A stretch of 64,000 bases of DNA from Sphaerisporangium rufum (GCF_016863395.1 NZ_BOOU01000001.1:57269-121268); one strand, 5' to 3'. Counted from the stretch's first letter, positions 9,274 to 18,133 are shown. Notes: generated from the sequence alone by a model not told the origin. Made by a program: numbers and translations.

Positions 9274-10845
9274 TCAGCCGGCGTGGACCGGGGCGGCGCC
9301 GGCCGGGCGCCCCGGGCGGACGAGCAGCGCCGGCAGGACCGCCAGCACGGCGACCGCCGCCGCGACCGCGAACGCGAAGTGCATGCCGTCCAGGAAGGAC
9401 AGGTGCGCGGCCCGGGTGAACGCCTCGGCGACCGGCGCGGCGGCGCCGGGCGGCACCGGGGCGGCGCCGAGCGCGACGGCGTCCTTCATCGCCTCCACCT
9501 GGGCGGGGGTGACCGGGATCCGGGCCTCGGCGAGCCGGCCGGGCAGCACGCCGGCCACCTCCGCGGTGATCAGCGCGCCGAGGACCGCGGTGCCGAGCGC
9601 GCCGCCGACCTGCATGGCCGACTGCTGCATGCCGCCGGCCACGCCGCTCAACTCCTCGGGCGCGTTCCCGACGATCACCTCGGTGGCGCCCACCATCACC
9701 GGTGACAGGCCGGCGGCGAGTAGCGCGAAGGGCACCGCGGTGTCGGCGTACCCGGCGTCGATGCCGATCCGGGAGAGCAGGAACATCGCCGCCGCCGTGA
9801 CCAGCATGCCCCCCGCGATCGGCGCCTTGGGCCCGAACCGGGTCAGCAGGGCACCGGCCAGCGGCGAGGTGACGGCCATGCCCGCGGTCAGCGGCAGCAT
9901 GCGCAGGCCGGCGTCCAGCGGGGACAGCCCGTGCACCCCCTGGAGGAAGAACGTCAGGAAGAACATCGCGCCGAACATCGAGAAGGTCATCAGCACCATC
10001 AGCGCCGTACCGGCCGAGACCGACACGTTGCGGAACAGCCCGAGCGGCAGCAGCGGCTGGGCCGACCGGCGCTGCCAGTGCGCGAAGCCGGCGCCGAGCA
10101 CGACCGCGCCGGCGAGGAAGGCGATGGTCCAAGGGTCGCCCCAGCCCCGGGAGGGGGCCTTGATGATGGCCCACAGCAGGCAGAACATCGCGCCGGACAG
10201 CAGCGCCACGCCGGGGACGTCGATCCGGGACAGCGGCCGCGCCCGGCTCTCCCGCAGTACCCACAGGCCGGCCGCCAGCGCGACCGCGCCGACCGGGACG
10301 TTGATGAAGAAGACCGACTGCCAGCCGACGTTCTCCACCAGCAGGCCGCCCACGATGGGACCGGCGGCACTGGACACGCCGACGGCGGCGCCCCAGATGC
10401 CGATCGCCATGCTCAGCCGCCCGGCGGGGAACGCGGCGCGCAGCAGCGCGAGCGCGGCGGGCTGCAGCAGCGCGCCGAACAGGCCCTGCAGGACGCGCAG
10501 CGCGATGAGCGGGCCGATGGAGGAACTGAGGCCGATGGCGAGCGAGGTGGCGGCGAACCCCACGACGCCCACCAGGAACACCCGCTTGTGCCCGAACAGG
10601 TCGCCGAGCTTGCCGGCCGTGATGAGGAACACCGCCAGCGCGAGCAGGTAGCCGCTGGTGACCCACTGGAGATCGGCGAGCGAGGCGTTCAGGTCCCGGC
10701 CGATCACCGGGTTGGCGACGGCGACCACGGTGCCGTCGAGCATCACCATGATGACGCCGAGGGCGACGGTGAGCAGCGTGAACCACGGATGCCCGTGGCC
10801 GGGCCGCGCGGGCGCGCCGGACGGCCGGGCGAGCGCCTGGGCCAT
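9274..10845 (-). CDS. MFS drug-type exporter, DHA2 (14-TM) family
   Basis: 523 residues with about 14 hydrophobic segments. The DHA2 motif A region GKLGDLFGHKRVF lies after TM2, and LDGTVVAVANPVIGRDLNASLADLQWVTSGYLL marks the TM1 region typical of EmrB/QacA exporters. The ATG at 10845 has GGGGGACTC upstream. It is divergent from a TetR repressor with a 17-bp repeat array between them, the standard arrangement for a ligand-inducible exporter. The substrate is unknown; in this family it is usually a hydrophobic toxin, antibiotic or metabolite. Confidence 0.85.
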   Translation of the reverse strand: MAQALARPSGAPARPGHGHPWFTLLTVALGVIMVMLDGTVVAVANPVIGRDLNASLADLQWVTSGYLLALAVFLITAGKLGDLFGHKRVFLVGVVGFAATSLAIGLSSSIGPLIALRVLQGLFGALLQPAALALLRAAFPAGRLSMAIGIWGAAVGVSSAAGPIVGGLLVENVGWQSVFFINVPVGAVALAAGLWVLRESRARPLSRIDVPGVALLSGAMFCLLWAIIKAPSRGWGDPWTIAFLAGAVVLGAGFAHWQRRSAQPLLPLGLFRNVSVSAGTALMVLMTFSMFGAMFFLTFFLQGVHGLSPLDAGLRMLPLTAGMAVTSPLAGALLTRFGPKAPIAGGMLVTAAAMFLLSRIGIDAGYADTAVPFALLAAGLSPVMVGATEVIVGNAPEELSGVAGGMQQSAMQVGGALGTAVLGALITAEVAGVLPGRLAEARIPVTPAQVEAMKDAVALGAAPVPPGAAAPVAEAFTRAAHLSFLDGMHFAFAVAAAVAVLAVLPALLVRPGRPAGAAPVHAG

Positions 10846-10873
10846 GAGTCCCCCATTGATCGTGCGAAAAATT

Positions 10874-10924
10874 ATGGCAGCAAGTAACTTATGGCAGTCA
10901 ATGACAGATGGCAATGGCTGTAAC
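10874..10924. promoter_or_regulatory. Three 17-bp direct repeats, candidate TetR operator array
   Basis: ATGGCA recurs at 10874, 10891 and 10908, exactly 17 bp apart, in an AT-rich island between the exporter and tetR genes. The first unit ends in the palindrome AAGTAACTT. On the minus strand, TTGACT and CATAAT flank this palindrome with a 19-nt spacer, so a bound repressor would cover the exporter promoter. Confidence 0.5.
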
Positions 10925-10981
10925 CGTGCCCGGCGCGACTCGTGGCACCATGTGCACGGACCCGTCGAGGAGGTGGCAACC

Positions 10982-11593
10982 GTGGGGCTTCGCGAGCGCA
11001 AGAAGCACCGCACCCGGGCCACGCTGGTGGACGCCGCCTACGAGCTGTTCCTCCGGCAGGGCTACGAGGCGACCACGGTCGAGCAGATCGCCGCCGCCGC
11101 CGACATCTCGCCGCGCACCCTGTTCCGGTACTTCAAGACCAAGGAGGACCTCGCCCTCGACTTCCTGGCCGAGCACGAGGAGCTGGTCTTCGCCGCGCTG
11201 GCCGCCCGGCCGGACGACGAGCCGGCGTTCGACGCGCTGATCGAGGCGCTGCGCGCCTTCGTGCGCACCGCCACCTCCGGCCCTCCGGAGGAGATCGCGC
11301 GGTTCCTCAGCGAGCGGCGCCTGATGGACACCACCCCCGCGCTGGCCACCGCGGGCTTCCGCCGGCTGCTGGAGACCGAGCGGCGGCTGACCGCCGAGAT
11401 CGCCCGGCGCCTCGGGGTGGATCCGGACACCGATCGGCGCCCCGAGTTGCTGGTCGCCTTCGCCACCTCGGCGCTGCGGGTCGGCCTAAACCGTCCCGGC
11501 GCCGCGCCGCGCGACCTGGCCGCGCTGATCGCCGACGTGGACGCCACCCTGACGCTCGCCCAGGAGGCACTGCGGCGGGACCGGGACCGGTGA
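10982..11593 (+). CDS. TetR-family repressor of the divergent exporter
   Basis: 203 residues. The N-terminal helix-turn-helix spans roughly residues 8-55 (RTRATLVDAAYELFLRQGYEATTVEQIAAAADISPRTLFRYF, read in pieces). The C-terminal ligand/dimer domain is helical. The GTG was chosen because GAGGAGGTGG lies about 6 nt upstream. Divergence from the MFS gene and the repeat array between them indicate local autoregulated repression relieved by an exporter substrate; this is inference from context. Confidence 0.88.
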   Translation: MGLRERKKHRTRATLVDAAYELFLRQGYEATTVEQIAAAADISPRTLFRYFKTKEDLALDFLAEHEELVFAALAARPDDEPAFDALIEALRAFVRTATSGPPEEIARFLSERRLMDTTPALATAGFRRLLETERRLTAEIARRLGVDPDTDRRPELLVAFATSALRVGLNRPGAAPRDLAALIADVDATLTLAQEALRRDRDR

Positions 11594-11632
11594 ACGCGGG
11601 CGGCACCCGTCGAGCCGGCCGAGCCGGCCGGG

Positions 11633-12211
11633 TCAGTTGAGCTTGGGATCGTCCGGGCAGGTCGCCACGAAGGCCAGCTCGCCCGGCTGGCGGCGCAGCA
11701 CCGACCGCCACAGCGCGTCCGGCCGCGAGTCGAAGGTGTCGCCCGGCTCGGCCTCCACCACGTACCACGACCCCTCGCGGATCTCCGCCTCCAGCTGTCC
11801 GGCGGCCCAGCCGGCGTAACCCGCGAAGATCCGCATCTGGGTGATCTCGCCGGCCAGGATCTCCGGCGGCGCGTCCAGATCCACCGTGCCGAGCCGGGAC
11901 ACCGCCGCCGCGGCGGCGTGCAGCCGGCGCCAGCCGAGCGGCTCCTGCCCGCTCGGCACCGCGGCCAGGGCCAGCGCGCTGTCGGTCTGCACCGGGCCGC
12001 CCTCGAAGAGCACCGGAGGCCCGGTCACCAGCGCGTCCCACGACGGGAGCACCTGGGTGACGGTGACCTCGCTGGGCCGGTTGAGCATGACACCCAGGGT
12101 GCCGCCGTCCTCGTCGTGTTCCAGGATCAGCACCACGCCACGCCGGAAGTTGGGGTCGTCCAGCAGGGGCGTCGCCACGAGCAGCCCGCCGACGTAGATC
12201 GCCTCCGCCAT
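11633..12211 (-). CDS. YqgE/AlgH family protein (UPF0301)
   Basis: 192 residues. The family signatures GGLLVATPLLDDPNFRRGVVLI, GVMLNRPSEV and FEGGPVQTDSAL are clear, as is IFAGYAGWAAGQLEAEI. The biochemical function of the family is not settled. The ATG lies 6 nt after CATGAT, again suggesting a leaderless message. The gene is convergent with the tetR gene upstream in the window and only 39 bp from it. Confidence 0.87.
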   Translation of the reverse strand: MAEAIYVGGLLVATPLLDDPNFRRGVVLILEHDEDGGTLGVMLNRPSEVTVTQVLPSWDALVTGPPVLFEGGPVQTDSALALAAVPSGQEPLGWRRLHAAAAAVSRLGTVDLDAPPEILAGEITQMRIFAGYAGWAAGQLEAEIREGSWYVVEAEPGDTFDSRPDALWRSVLRRQPGELAFVATCPDDPKLN

Positions 12212-12375
12212 GCATCCATCATGACGGGTCCGCGGCGCAACGCGCGCCTTCCCGCGGCCAGAACGGTCTTTCCGCTTACCCACCCTTACTATCAGTGATT
12301 GAACGGGTACTTTCCGTATCATGGAGTGTGGGACGGCGGACCGATCCCACCCGCACCGACCGCGAAGGGAGCGAA

Positions 12376-13095
12376 ATGGTGAACCGCCTCGCACTACTGG
12401 CGCTCATGGCGGCCGGCGCGGCCGGCGCGGTCGGCGCCGCCCCGTCCGCGCACCTGTCACATTCCGCCGGCCTCCGCGGCGACGGCACCGGCCCGCGCGA
12501 TCGGGTCACCGTCACGGTGTCCGGGGTCGAGTGCCCCGCCGGGCGGGCCGAGGTCGTGATGACCGCGCCGCGCGGCCGCGGCACCACCGGATATTCGGTG
12601 TACCGGGGGGACACGCTGGTGCGTGAGGGGGTGCTGTGGCCGGGCGTCCAGCGCAGCGTCCCGGTGCACGTCGCCCCGCGCACCACCGAGCGCATCGCCG
12701 TCACGGTCGACGGCCAGGGCACCACCCGCCACCAGGTCTGGTCCCGGTGCGACTCCGCCGAGGACCGCGCCTACGAGTACGGCGAGTACCGCTACGCCGA
12801 GGGCGGGTCCTCCGGCGGGTCGGGGTCCTCCTGGCGCGCGCACCGGTACAACCCGCTGTTGCACCGGCACCCGCACTACCTGCCCCGCGTCCGGCACCTG
12901 CCCTACACCGGGCCGCCCGCCGACCTCTACGGCCGGGCCGCCACCGCGGCCGGGCTCGTCGTCTTCGGCGCCATGCTGTGGTGGCTCGCCGCGATCTGGC
13001 CGGGCCGCGCCCCGGCCTGCGCCCTGGCGCGGCGGCCCGCGCCGCGCCCGCTGCCCGGTGCGGGCGGCGGGACCGGCGGGCTCACAGCTCGGTGA
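12376..13095 (+). CDS. LPXTG-type cell-wall-anchored surface protein
   Basis: 239 residues. It has an N-terminal signal peptide (LALLALMAAGAAGAVGAAPSA) and a beta-rich exported domain (about 40-130) containing RVTVTVSGVECPAGRAEV. A Ser/Gly/His-rich linker is followed by a sortase signal: LPYTG, then a hydrophobic helix (AGLVVFGAMLWWLAAIW) and an Arg-rich tail. Sortase would cleave at LPYT/G and attach the protein to peptidoglycan. No sortase gene is in this window. The ATG has GAAGGGAG about 7 nt upstream. The last 14 bp overlap the 3' end of the convergent malic-enzyme gene. Confidence 0.7.
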   Translation: MVNRLALLALMAAGAAGAVGAAPSAHLSHSAGLRGDGTGPRDRVTVTVSGVECPAGRAEVVMTAPRGRGTTGYSVYRGDTLVREGVLWPGVQRSVPVHVAPRTTERIAVTVDGQGTTRHQVWSRCDSAEDRAYEYGEYRYAEGGSSGGSGSSWRAHRYNPLLHRHPHYLPRVRHLPYTGPPADLYGRAATAAGLVVFGAMLWWLAAIWPGRAPACALARRPAPRPLPGAGGGTGGLTAR

Positions 13096-14491
13096 GGCCG
13101 CGCACCTTCCCGCCGGCCGATTCGCGGACCGCGGCGGCGACCGCGCCCGCCACGTCCGGATGGAAGACGCTGGGGATGATGTAGTTCGGCCCGAGCTCCT
13201 CCTCCGACACGACGTTGGCCAGCGCGTTGGCCGCGGCCAGCAGCATGGCCTCGGTGACCGTGCGCGACTGGGCGTCCAGCAGGCCGCGGAACACGCCAGG
13301 GAACGCCAGCACGTTGTTGATCTGGTTCGGGTAGTCGGAGCGGCCGGTGGCCACCACCGCGGCGTGCTCGCGGGCGTCGTCCGGCGAGACCTCCGGCTCG
13401 GGATTGGCCAGCGCGAAGACCACGGCGGAGTCGGCCATGGTGGCGATGTCGTCGCCGGTCAGGATGCCCGGAGCCGACACGCCGATGAACACGTCGGCGC
13501 CCTTCACCGCGCCGCGCAGGTCGCCGGCGTAGCCCTCGGCGTTGGTGTTCTCCGCGATCCAGCGCAGCGAGTCGTCCAGGTCGTCGCGCCGCAGGTGCAC
13601 CGCGCCCAGATAGTCGCAGACCACCACGTGGCGGGCGCCGGCGGCGAGCAGCAGGCGCAGCACCGCGTTGCCGGCCGCCCCGGCGCCCGCCATCGCGATG
13701 CGCACCTCCGGCAGCGACTTGCCGACCACGCGCAGCGCGTTGGTCAGCGCGGCCAGCACGCAGATGGCGGTGCCGTGCTGGTCGTCGTGGAAGACCGGGA
13801 TGTCCAGCAGCTCGCGCAGCCGCCGCTCGATCTCGAAGCAGCGCGGCGCGGAGATGTCCTCCAGGTTGATGCCGCCGAAGCCGGGGGCGATGCAGCGGAC
13901 GATCTCGACGATGGTGTCGACGTCCTGGGTGTCCAGGCAGAGCGGCCAGGCGTCGATGCCGGCGAACCGCTTGAACAGCGCCGCCTTGCCCTCCATGACC
14001 GGCAGCGCCGCCGCCGGGCCGATGTTGCCGAGGCCGAGCACGGCCGAGCCGTCGGACACCACCGCCACGGTGTTGCGCTTGATCGTCAGCCGCCGGGCGT
14101 CCTCGGGGTTGCGGGCGATCGCCAGCGACACCCTGGCCACCCCGGGGGTGTAGGCCATCGAGAGCTCGTCCCGGTTGCGCAGCGGCACCTTCGACTGCAT
14201 CTCGATCTTGCCGCCCAGGTGCATGAGGAAGGTGCGGTCGCTCACCTTGTGCAGCGCGACGCCCTCGACCGAGTCCAGGCTGTCCACGATGGTCTGCGCG
14301 TGGTCGGTGTCCCTGGCGGCGCAGGTGACGTCGATGCGCAGCTTCTCGTGACCGGCGTTGGTCACGTCGAGGGCGGTGACCACGCCGCCCGCGTTCTCCA
14401 CCGCGTGGGTGAGCTGGCTGACGGCCTTGCCGCCGGCCGGCACCTCCAGGCGGACGGTTATCGAATACGACACGCTCGGCACGGTGGCCAC
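13082..14491 (-). CDS. NAD-dependent malic enzyme with N-terminal ACT domain
   Basis: 469 residues from the GTG at 14491, which has AAAGGAG about 9 nt upstream. Residues 1-75 form an ACT-like regulatory domain (YSITVRLEVP ... AGGVVTALDVTNAG). The catalytic domain follows: MAYTPGVARV, KRNTVAVVSDGSAVLGLGNIG, FGGINLEDISAPRCFEIE and VFHDDQHGTAI. The NAD fold is marked by AGAGAAGNAV. It decarboxylates malate to pyruvate. The ACT domain suggests allosteric control by an amino acid, as in many actinomycete paralogues. Confidence 0.9.
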   Translation of the reverse strand: MATVPSVSYSITVRLEVPAGGKAVSQLTHAVENAGGVVTALDVTNAGHEKLRIDVTCAARDTDHAQTIVDSLDSVEGVALHKVSDRTFLMHLGGKIEMQSKVPLRNRDELSMAYTPGVARVSLAIARNPEDARRLTIKRNTVAVVSDGSAVLGLGNIGPAAALPVMEGKAALFKRFAGIDAWPLCLDTQDVDTIVEIVRCIAPGFGGINLEDISAPRCFEIERRLRELLDIPVFHDDQHGTAICVLAALTNALRVVGKSLPEVRIAMAGAGAAGNAVLRLLLAAGARHVVVCDYLGAVHLRRDDLDDSLRWIAENTNAEGYAGDLRGAVKGADVFIGVSAPGILTGDDIATMADSAVVFALANPEPEVSPDDAREHAAVVATGRSDYPNQINNVLAFPGVFRGLLDAQSRTVTEAMLLAAANALANVVSEEELGPNYIIPSVFHPDVAGAVAAAVRESAGGKVRGLTEL

Positions 14492-14683
14492 GTCGATCCG
14501 CTCCTTTGCGGTGCTCGTGGTGGCGTTCGCACGGGTGCCCGGGACGCGCATCCGGCTCGCCTGCCCCTTCGGGGGTCATCCCATGGTGCCAGACGCGGCC
14601 GGGCGTGTCGGCCGCCCGGCCGGGACGGCCGGACCGGGCGGCGGCGCACGAGTGCGCGGGCGCCTGCCACGGTCCGCCGCCGG

Positions 14684-15646
14684 TCAGAACAGCGCGCTGG
14701 CCAGCCCCCGCCGGGCCTTGGCCACCAGGGGATCGTCGGAGGGCAGCGTTTCGAACAGGCCGAGCAGGTGCCGGCGCACCCGGTCGCGGTCGTCGCCCGC
14801 CGTGCGCCGCACCGCCTTGACCAGCCGGTCGAACGCCTCCTCCACCCGGCCGCCGAGCATCTCGATATCGGCCGCCTGGATCTGCGCCTCGACGTCGGCC
14901 GGATCGCCGGCCGCGCGGCGCAGCACCGCCGCCGGGTCGAGATCCTGGGTGCGGCGGACCAGCCCGACGCCGGCCAGGCCGATCTTGGCGTCCGGGTCGG
15001 CCGGCGAGCGGGCCAGCAGCCGCTCGTAGGCCGCCGCGGCGGCGTCGAGGTCACCGGACTCGACGGCCTGCTCGGCCGCCAGCAGGTCGGGGTCGACCGG
15101 CGGGCCGGCCGCCTCCTCCGGCCGTTCCTGGCCGGGCTCGGGCTCGGGGGGCAGGTACTGCGCCAGGGCCGTCAGCAGTTGGTCCAGCCACTGGCGCACC
15201 TGCTGCTCGGGCAGCGCGCCCTGGAAGCCGGTGACCGCCTGGCCCTGGAACACCGCGAGCACCGTCGGGATGCTCTGCACCTGGAGCGCGCCGGCGACCT
15301 GCGGGCTGGCGTCCACGTCGACCTTGGCGAGCACCCACCGGCCGCCCGCCTCGGCGGCCAGCTTCTCCAGGATCGGGCTCAACTGCTTGCACGGCTGGCA
15401 CCAGGTGGCCCACAGGTCGAGGATCACCGGCGTGCGCATGGAGCGCTCGATCACCTCGGTGGCGAAGGTGGCGTCGGTGACGTCGATCACGGTGGCGCCG
15501 CCGGGCGCGGCGGAGGCGGCGGGGGCGCCGCCCGGGCCGGCCTGGGCCGCCGCCTCGCGGCGCGCCTGGGCTTCCAGTGCCTGCTTGCGCGCACCGAGGT
15601 CCACGGCCCCCTGCAACGATCGTCGGGTGAAGTCCGCTGGGCTCAT
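14684..15646 (-). CDS. Thioredoxin-domain protein with TPR tail (CnoX/YbbN type)
   Basis: 320 residues. An N-terminal linker is followed by a thioredoxin domain (about 50-150) with the active site WATWCQPCK. The C-terminal half is helical TPR-like (AAEQAVESGDLDAAAAAYERLL; VEAQIQAADIEMLGGRVEEAFDRL). This is the YbbN/CnoX architecture, a chaperone-redox protein protecting clients from oxidative aggregation. The active site is C-Q-P-C rather than the thioredoxin C-G-P-C, which normally changes redox potential. The ATG lies 6 nt after CAGGAT, the same geometry as clpS. Confidence 0.85.
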   Translation of the reverse strand: MSPADFTRRSLQGAVDLGARKQALEAQARREAAAQAGPGGAPAASAAPGGATVIDVTDATFATEVIERSMRTPVILDLWATWCQPCKQLSPILEKLAAEAGGRWVLAKVDVDASPQVAGALQVQSIPTVLAVFQGQAVTGFQGALPEQQVRQWLDQLLTALAQYLPPEPEPGQERPEEAAGPPVDPDLLAAEQAVESGDLDAAAAAYERLLARSPADPDAKIGLAGVGLVRRTQDLDPAAVLRRAAGDPADVEAQIQAADIEMLGGRVEEAFDRLVKAVRRTAGDDRDRVRRHLLGLFETLPSDDPLVAKARRGLASALF

Positions 15647-15748
15647 AGTCCAATCCTGCCGTATCCGGCGGGCGGTGAGAGCCGGGCGGGGCGTCCGCCG
15701 GAGGCCGCCGGCGCCGGGCGCGGCACCTGCCACCGTCCAGGGTCGGCA

Positions 15749-15864
15749 CGTCACCGCCTCCGGGCCTCCGGCCCCGCGCGTCACCGCCCAGGGCTCCGCG
15801 TCACCGCCCATCCCGTGCGCGTCACCACCGGTCGCGTCGCCACCGGCCCGTGCGCGTCACCGCC
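15749..15864. repeat. Six irregular copies of CGTCACCGCC
   Basis: The decamer CGTCACCGCC or close variants occur at 15749, 15779, 15799, 15820, 15835 and 15855 in the gap between the thioredoxin-TPR and MarR genes. The last copy overlaps the MarR stop codon. The 15-30 nt spacing is irregular and no reading frame is convincing. The function is unknown. Confidence 0.6.
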
Positions 15865-16453
15865 CGGACGATCGCCCGCCGGCCGGGCGGCCGGCCGCCT
15901 CCGGCACGCCGGCCTCCGCCGGGCCTGCCTCCGGCGCCGCCGGGAAGTCGCCGGCCGCCACCCGGATGGTGCGCAGCATCGCGAACATCTCCGCCAGCTC
16001 GCCCTCGCCGTACATCGTCATGCAGAAGTCGGCGGCCATCAGGTCGGCGGTCGCCCGCTCGACCACCTCGCGCCCCTTGCCGGTGATCTCGGCGAGCACG
16101 CCGCGCCCGTCCTTGGGGTTGCGCATCCGGCGGACCAGGCCGGCGCGCTCCAGCCGGTCGACCGTGTTGGTGACGCTGGTCGGGTGGACCATGAGCCGGT
16201 CGCCGATGCGCGACAGCGGCAGCGCGCCGGTCCGGCTGAAGGTGAGCAGCACCAGCGCCTCGTAGCGGGCGAAGGTCAGATCATGCGGCCGGAGCAGCGT
16301 GTCCAGTTGCCCGAGCAGGATCTGGTGCGCTCTCATGATCGATGTGACGGCCGCCATCGCGGATGACGGCCCGAAGCGGAGACGCCAGGTCTCCGCGGCG
16401 CGCTCGATGGGGTCGAACGGCAGATTGAGCGGCTTCGGTACACCGATGGACAC
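15857..16453 (-). CDS. MarR-family transcriptional regulator
   Basis: 198 residues. The winged helix is clear: LTFARYEALVLL, LSRIGDRLMVHPTSVTNTVDRLERAGLVRR, then the wing NPKDGRGVLAEITGKG. The C-terminus is a Pro/Ala/Gly-rich tail without obvious structure. The GTG lies exactly 6 nt after TAGCGT, so the mRNA is probably leaderless. No effector operon is adjacent in the same direction except the thioredoxin-TPR gene 210 bp downstream. Confidence 0.88.
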   Translation of the reverse strand: MSIGVPKPLNLPFDPIERAAETWRLRFGPSSAMAAVTSIMRAHQILLGQLDTLLRPHDLTFARYEALVLLTFSRTGALPLSRIGDRLMVHPTSVTNTVDRLERAGLVRRMRNPKDGRGVLAEITGKGREVVERATADLMAADFCMTMYGEGELAEMFAMLRTIRVAAGDFPAAPEAGPAEAGVPEAAGRPAGGRSSGR

Positions 16454-16459
16454 ACCGAT

Positions 16460-16465
16460 ACGCTA
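16460..16465 (-). promoter_or_regulatory. -10 element of the marR gene (leaderless)
   Basis: TAGCGT followed by the 6-nt spacer ATCGGT and then the GTG start codon. No ribosome-binding site is present. Confidence 0.5.
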
Positions 16466-16786
16466 GCGCCTGGCCGGGGCCACTGACGCAGGGTGATCGA
16501 GGTTTCATCGGGTCCCCAAGAAGCCGCCCGGCAAACATCACGCTCCGTTATGGTTGGCATGGCAAGAGGTGAGGCGCGGCAAAGCCCGGTCCAAAGCACG
16601 GGGAGAGCCATGCCGCCGGCCGGGCCGCGCGACGCGTGCCGCGACGGCCGGGCGGCGGGCGGTGAGCGGGCCCGGACGCCATGGGGCGGCGTCCGTCGCG
16701 GGCGGCGCGCGCCTCCGCTACGGGGGGTCGTTTTCTGATGCACAACCTGCAGGCGGCGTGGCCGGGGCTCCCGGCCGCGCGGGGCC
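16466..16786. other. 321-bp intergenic region between divergent genes
   Basis: Upstream region of both the marR gene (left) and the membrane protein at 16787 (right). A plus-strand frame starting at the ATG in TTGGCATGGCAAGAGG runs about 60 codons to 16738, but its composition (Arg/Gly/Pro, mixed third positions) does not look coding. Apart from the marR promoter at its left edge I see no defined element. Confidence 0.5.
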
Positions 16787-18133
16787 GTGCTTGAGCACGG
16801 GGGCGTTTCACGCGAGGAGCTGAAGCACAGCGCGCTGGTGGCGGTCGGACTGCTGCTCGCGCTCGGCCTGCTCGCGGCGTGGAGCGTCCTGATACCCGGC
16901 ATTTCGGCGTGGGAGAACATCGTCGCGGCGGTCATAGGCTCGCTGCGGCTGACCGGCCCGGTGGCGGCGGCCTTCGCGGCCTGGGTCGCGGTACGGCGGC
17001 GCCGCGCCGTCCGGGGCCGCCGGCCCGGCGCCTGGCAGGTGCTGAAGGCACCGCTGGCCATCATGGCGGTGGTGGTGGCCGCGTTCTGCGCCACGGTGAC
17101 GCTGCTGGCCATGAAGGCGGTGCTGACCGAGCAGGCCGGCCACCTGGCGCCGAGCGGGCTCGCGGTGGGGGCGGCCGGGCTGGCGTTGTACGCGGCGGCC
17201 GGCTGGGTCATCGGCTGGGCGCTGCCGTGGGGGGGCACCCCGCTGCCCGCCGGGCTGGCCGCCTATGGCCTGTTCACCTGGCTGCCCGCCGGCCTGCCCT
17301 GGGCGGAGCGGCTGGCACCCGCCGCGCCCGACCGGTACGACCCCTTCGAGGGGCTGAGCCCGGCGGCGCCGGCCGGCCAGACGCTGTGGCTGGCCGGAGC
17401 CACGCTCGCGCTGCTGCTGGTGTGGGCGGCCGCGGTGACCCGGCGCCTGCCCGCGCTGGCCGCCGCGCTGCTCGCGGTGGCGGCGGCGGGCACCGGCATG
17501 GTGCGGCTGGCCGCCGGTCCACCGGCCGAGGCGGCCGCCGGGCCGGTGGACTACAGCTGCCAGGAGTGGCCGATCACCGTCTGCGTGCATCCGGGAATGG
17601 CCGGCGGGCTCACCGAGCTGGGCACCACGTTCACCTCGCTGGCGGCCCGGCTGGCCGGCACCCCGGCGGCGTTCGCCCGGGTGGAGCAGCGCCCGCGGGA
17701 CGGCGCGGCGCCCGCGGCGGGCGGTGTGGTGGTGATCCACGTGGACGACCTGGCTCCCGGGTTCGCCGGCCGGGCCGCCGCCGAGTTCGTCGGGGGGCTG
17801 GCCCGGGCCTGCCCGGATCCGGCGACGGACGGCTATCGGGCCATCGTGTCGGCCTGGTTGCGCGGCGCGCCGCTGCCGGCCGGCCGGCTGCCGGCGCACC
17901 AGGCGGCCGCCGGGTGGTTCTCCGGGCTGGCCGAGGACCAGCGCCGCGACTGGCTGCGCATGTTCTACACCGACTTCGCCACCTGCCGGCTGCGCGGCTC
18001 GCACTTCGGCGGCGGCGCCTCGGGTGCCGCCGCCGGCCGGCCGGGCACCGGTGCGACCGGCCGGGAGAGCACGGTGCCCGCGGGGCGCGGACCGGTTCCC
18101 GGCTCCCCCTATCCGACCACGCCGGCCGGCTGA
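16787..18133 (+). CDS. Polytopic membrane protein with extracytoplasmic C-terminal domain
   Basis: 448 residues. About six hydrophobic segments lie between residues 12 and 245 (for example LVAVGLLLALGLLAAWSVLI and TLWLAGATLALLLVWAAAV). A non-membrane region follows, containing CQEWPITVCVHPGMAGGL and later WLRMFYTDFATCRL, whose conserved Cys residues suggest an external fold. This layout resembles actinomycete membrane proteins usually found beside ABC transporters, but none lies next to it here. The GTG start is the first in frame and lacks a good ribosome-binding site, so the true start may be a little downstream. Confidence 0.65.
   Translation: MLEHGGVSREELKHSALVAVGLLLALGLLAAWSVLIPGISAWENIVAAVIGSLRLTGPVAAAFAAWVAVRRRRAVRGRRPGAWQVLKAPLAIMAVVVAAFCATVTLLAMKAVLTEQAGHLAPSGLAVGAAGLALYAAAGWVIGWALPWGGTPLPAGLAAYGLFTWLPAGLPWAERLAPAAPDRYDPFEGLSPAAPAGQTLWLAGATLALLLVWAAAVTRRLPALAAALLAVAAAGTGMVRLAAGPPAEAAAGPVDYSCQEWPITVCVHPGMAGGLTELGTTFTSLAARLAGTPAAFARVEQRPRDGAAPAAGGVVVIHVDDLAPGFAGRAAAEFVGGLARACPDPATDGYRAIVSAWLRGAPLPAGRLPAHQAAAGWFSGLAEDQRRDWLRMFYTDFATCRLRGSHFGGGASGAAAGRPGTGATGRESTVPAGRGPVPGSPYPTTPAG

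Noticed and set aside
12623..16366. A 1247-codon plus-strand open frame
   Set aside because: It runs antisense to malic enzyme, the thioredoxin-TPR gene and marR. High GC removes stop codons from shadow frames; the sequence is low-complexity and matches no family.
16493..16738. An 81-codon plus-strand frame in the intergenic region
   Set aside because: Mixed third positions and Arg/Gly/Pro composition; no ribosome-binding site and no recognisable domain.
16787..18133. ABC transporter permease
   Set aside because: There are several membrane helices, but no ATPase or permease motif, and no ABC gene next to it; left as an unknown membrane protein.
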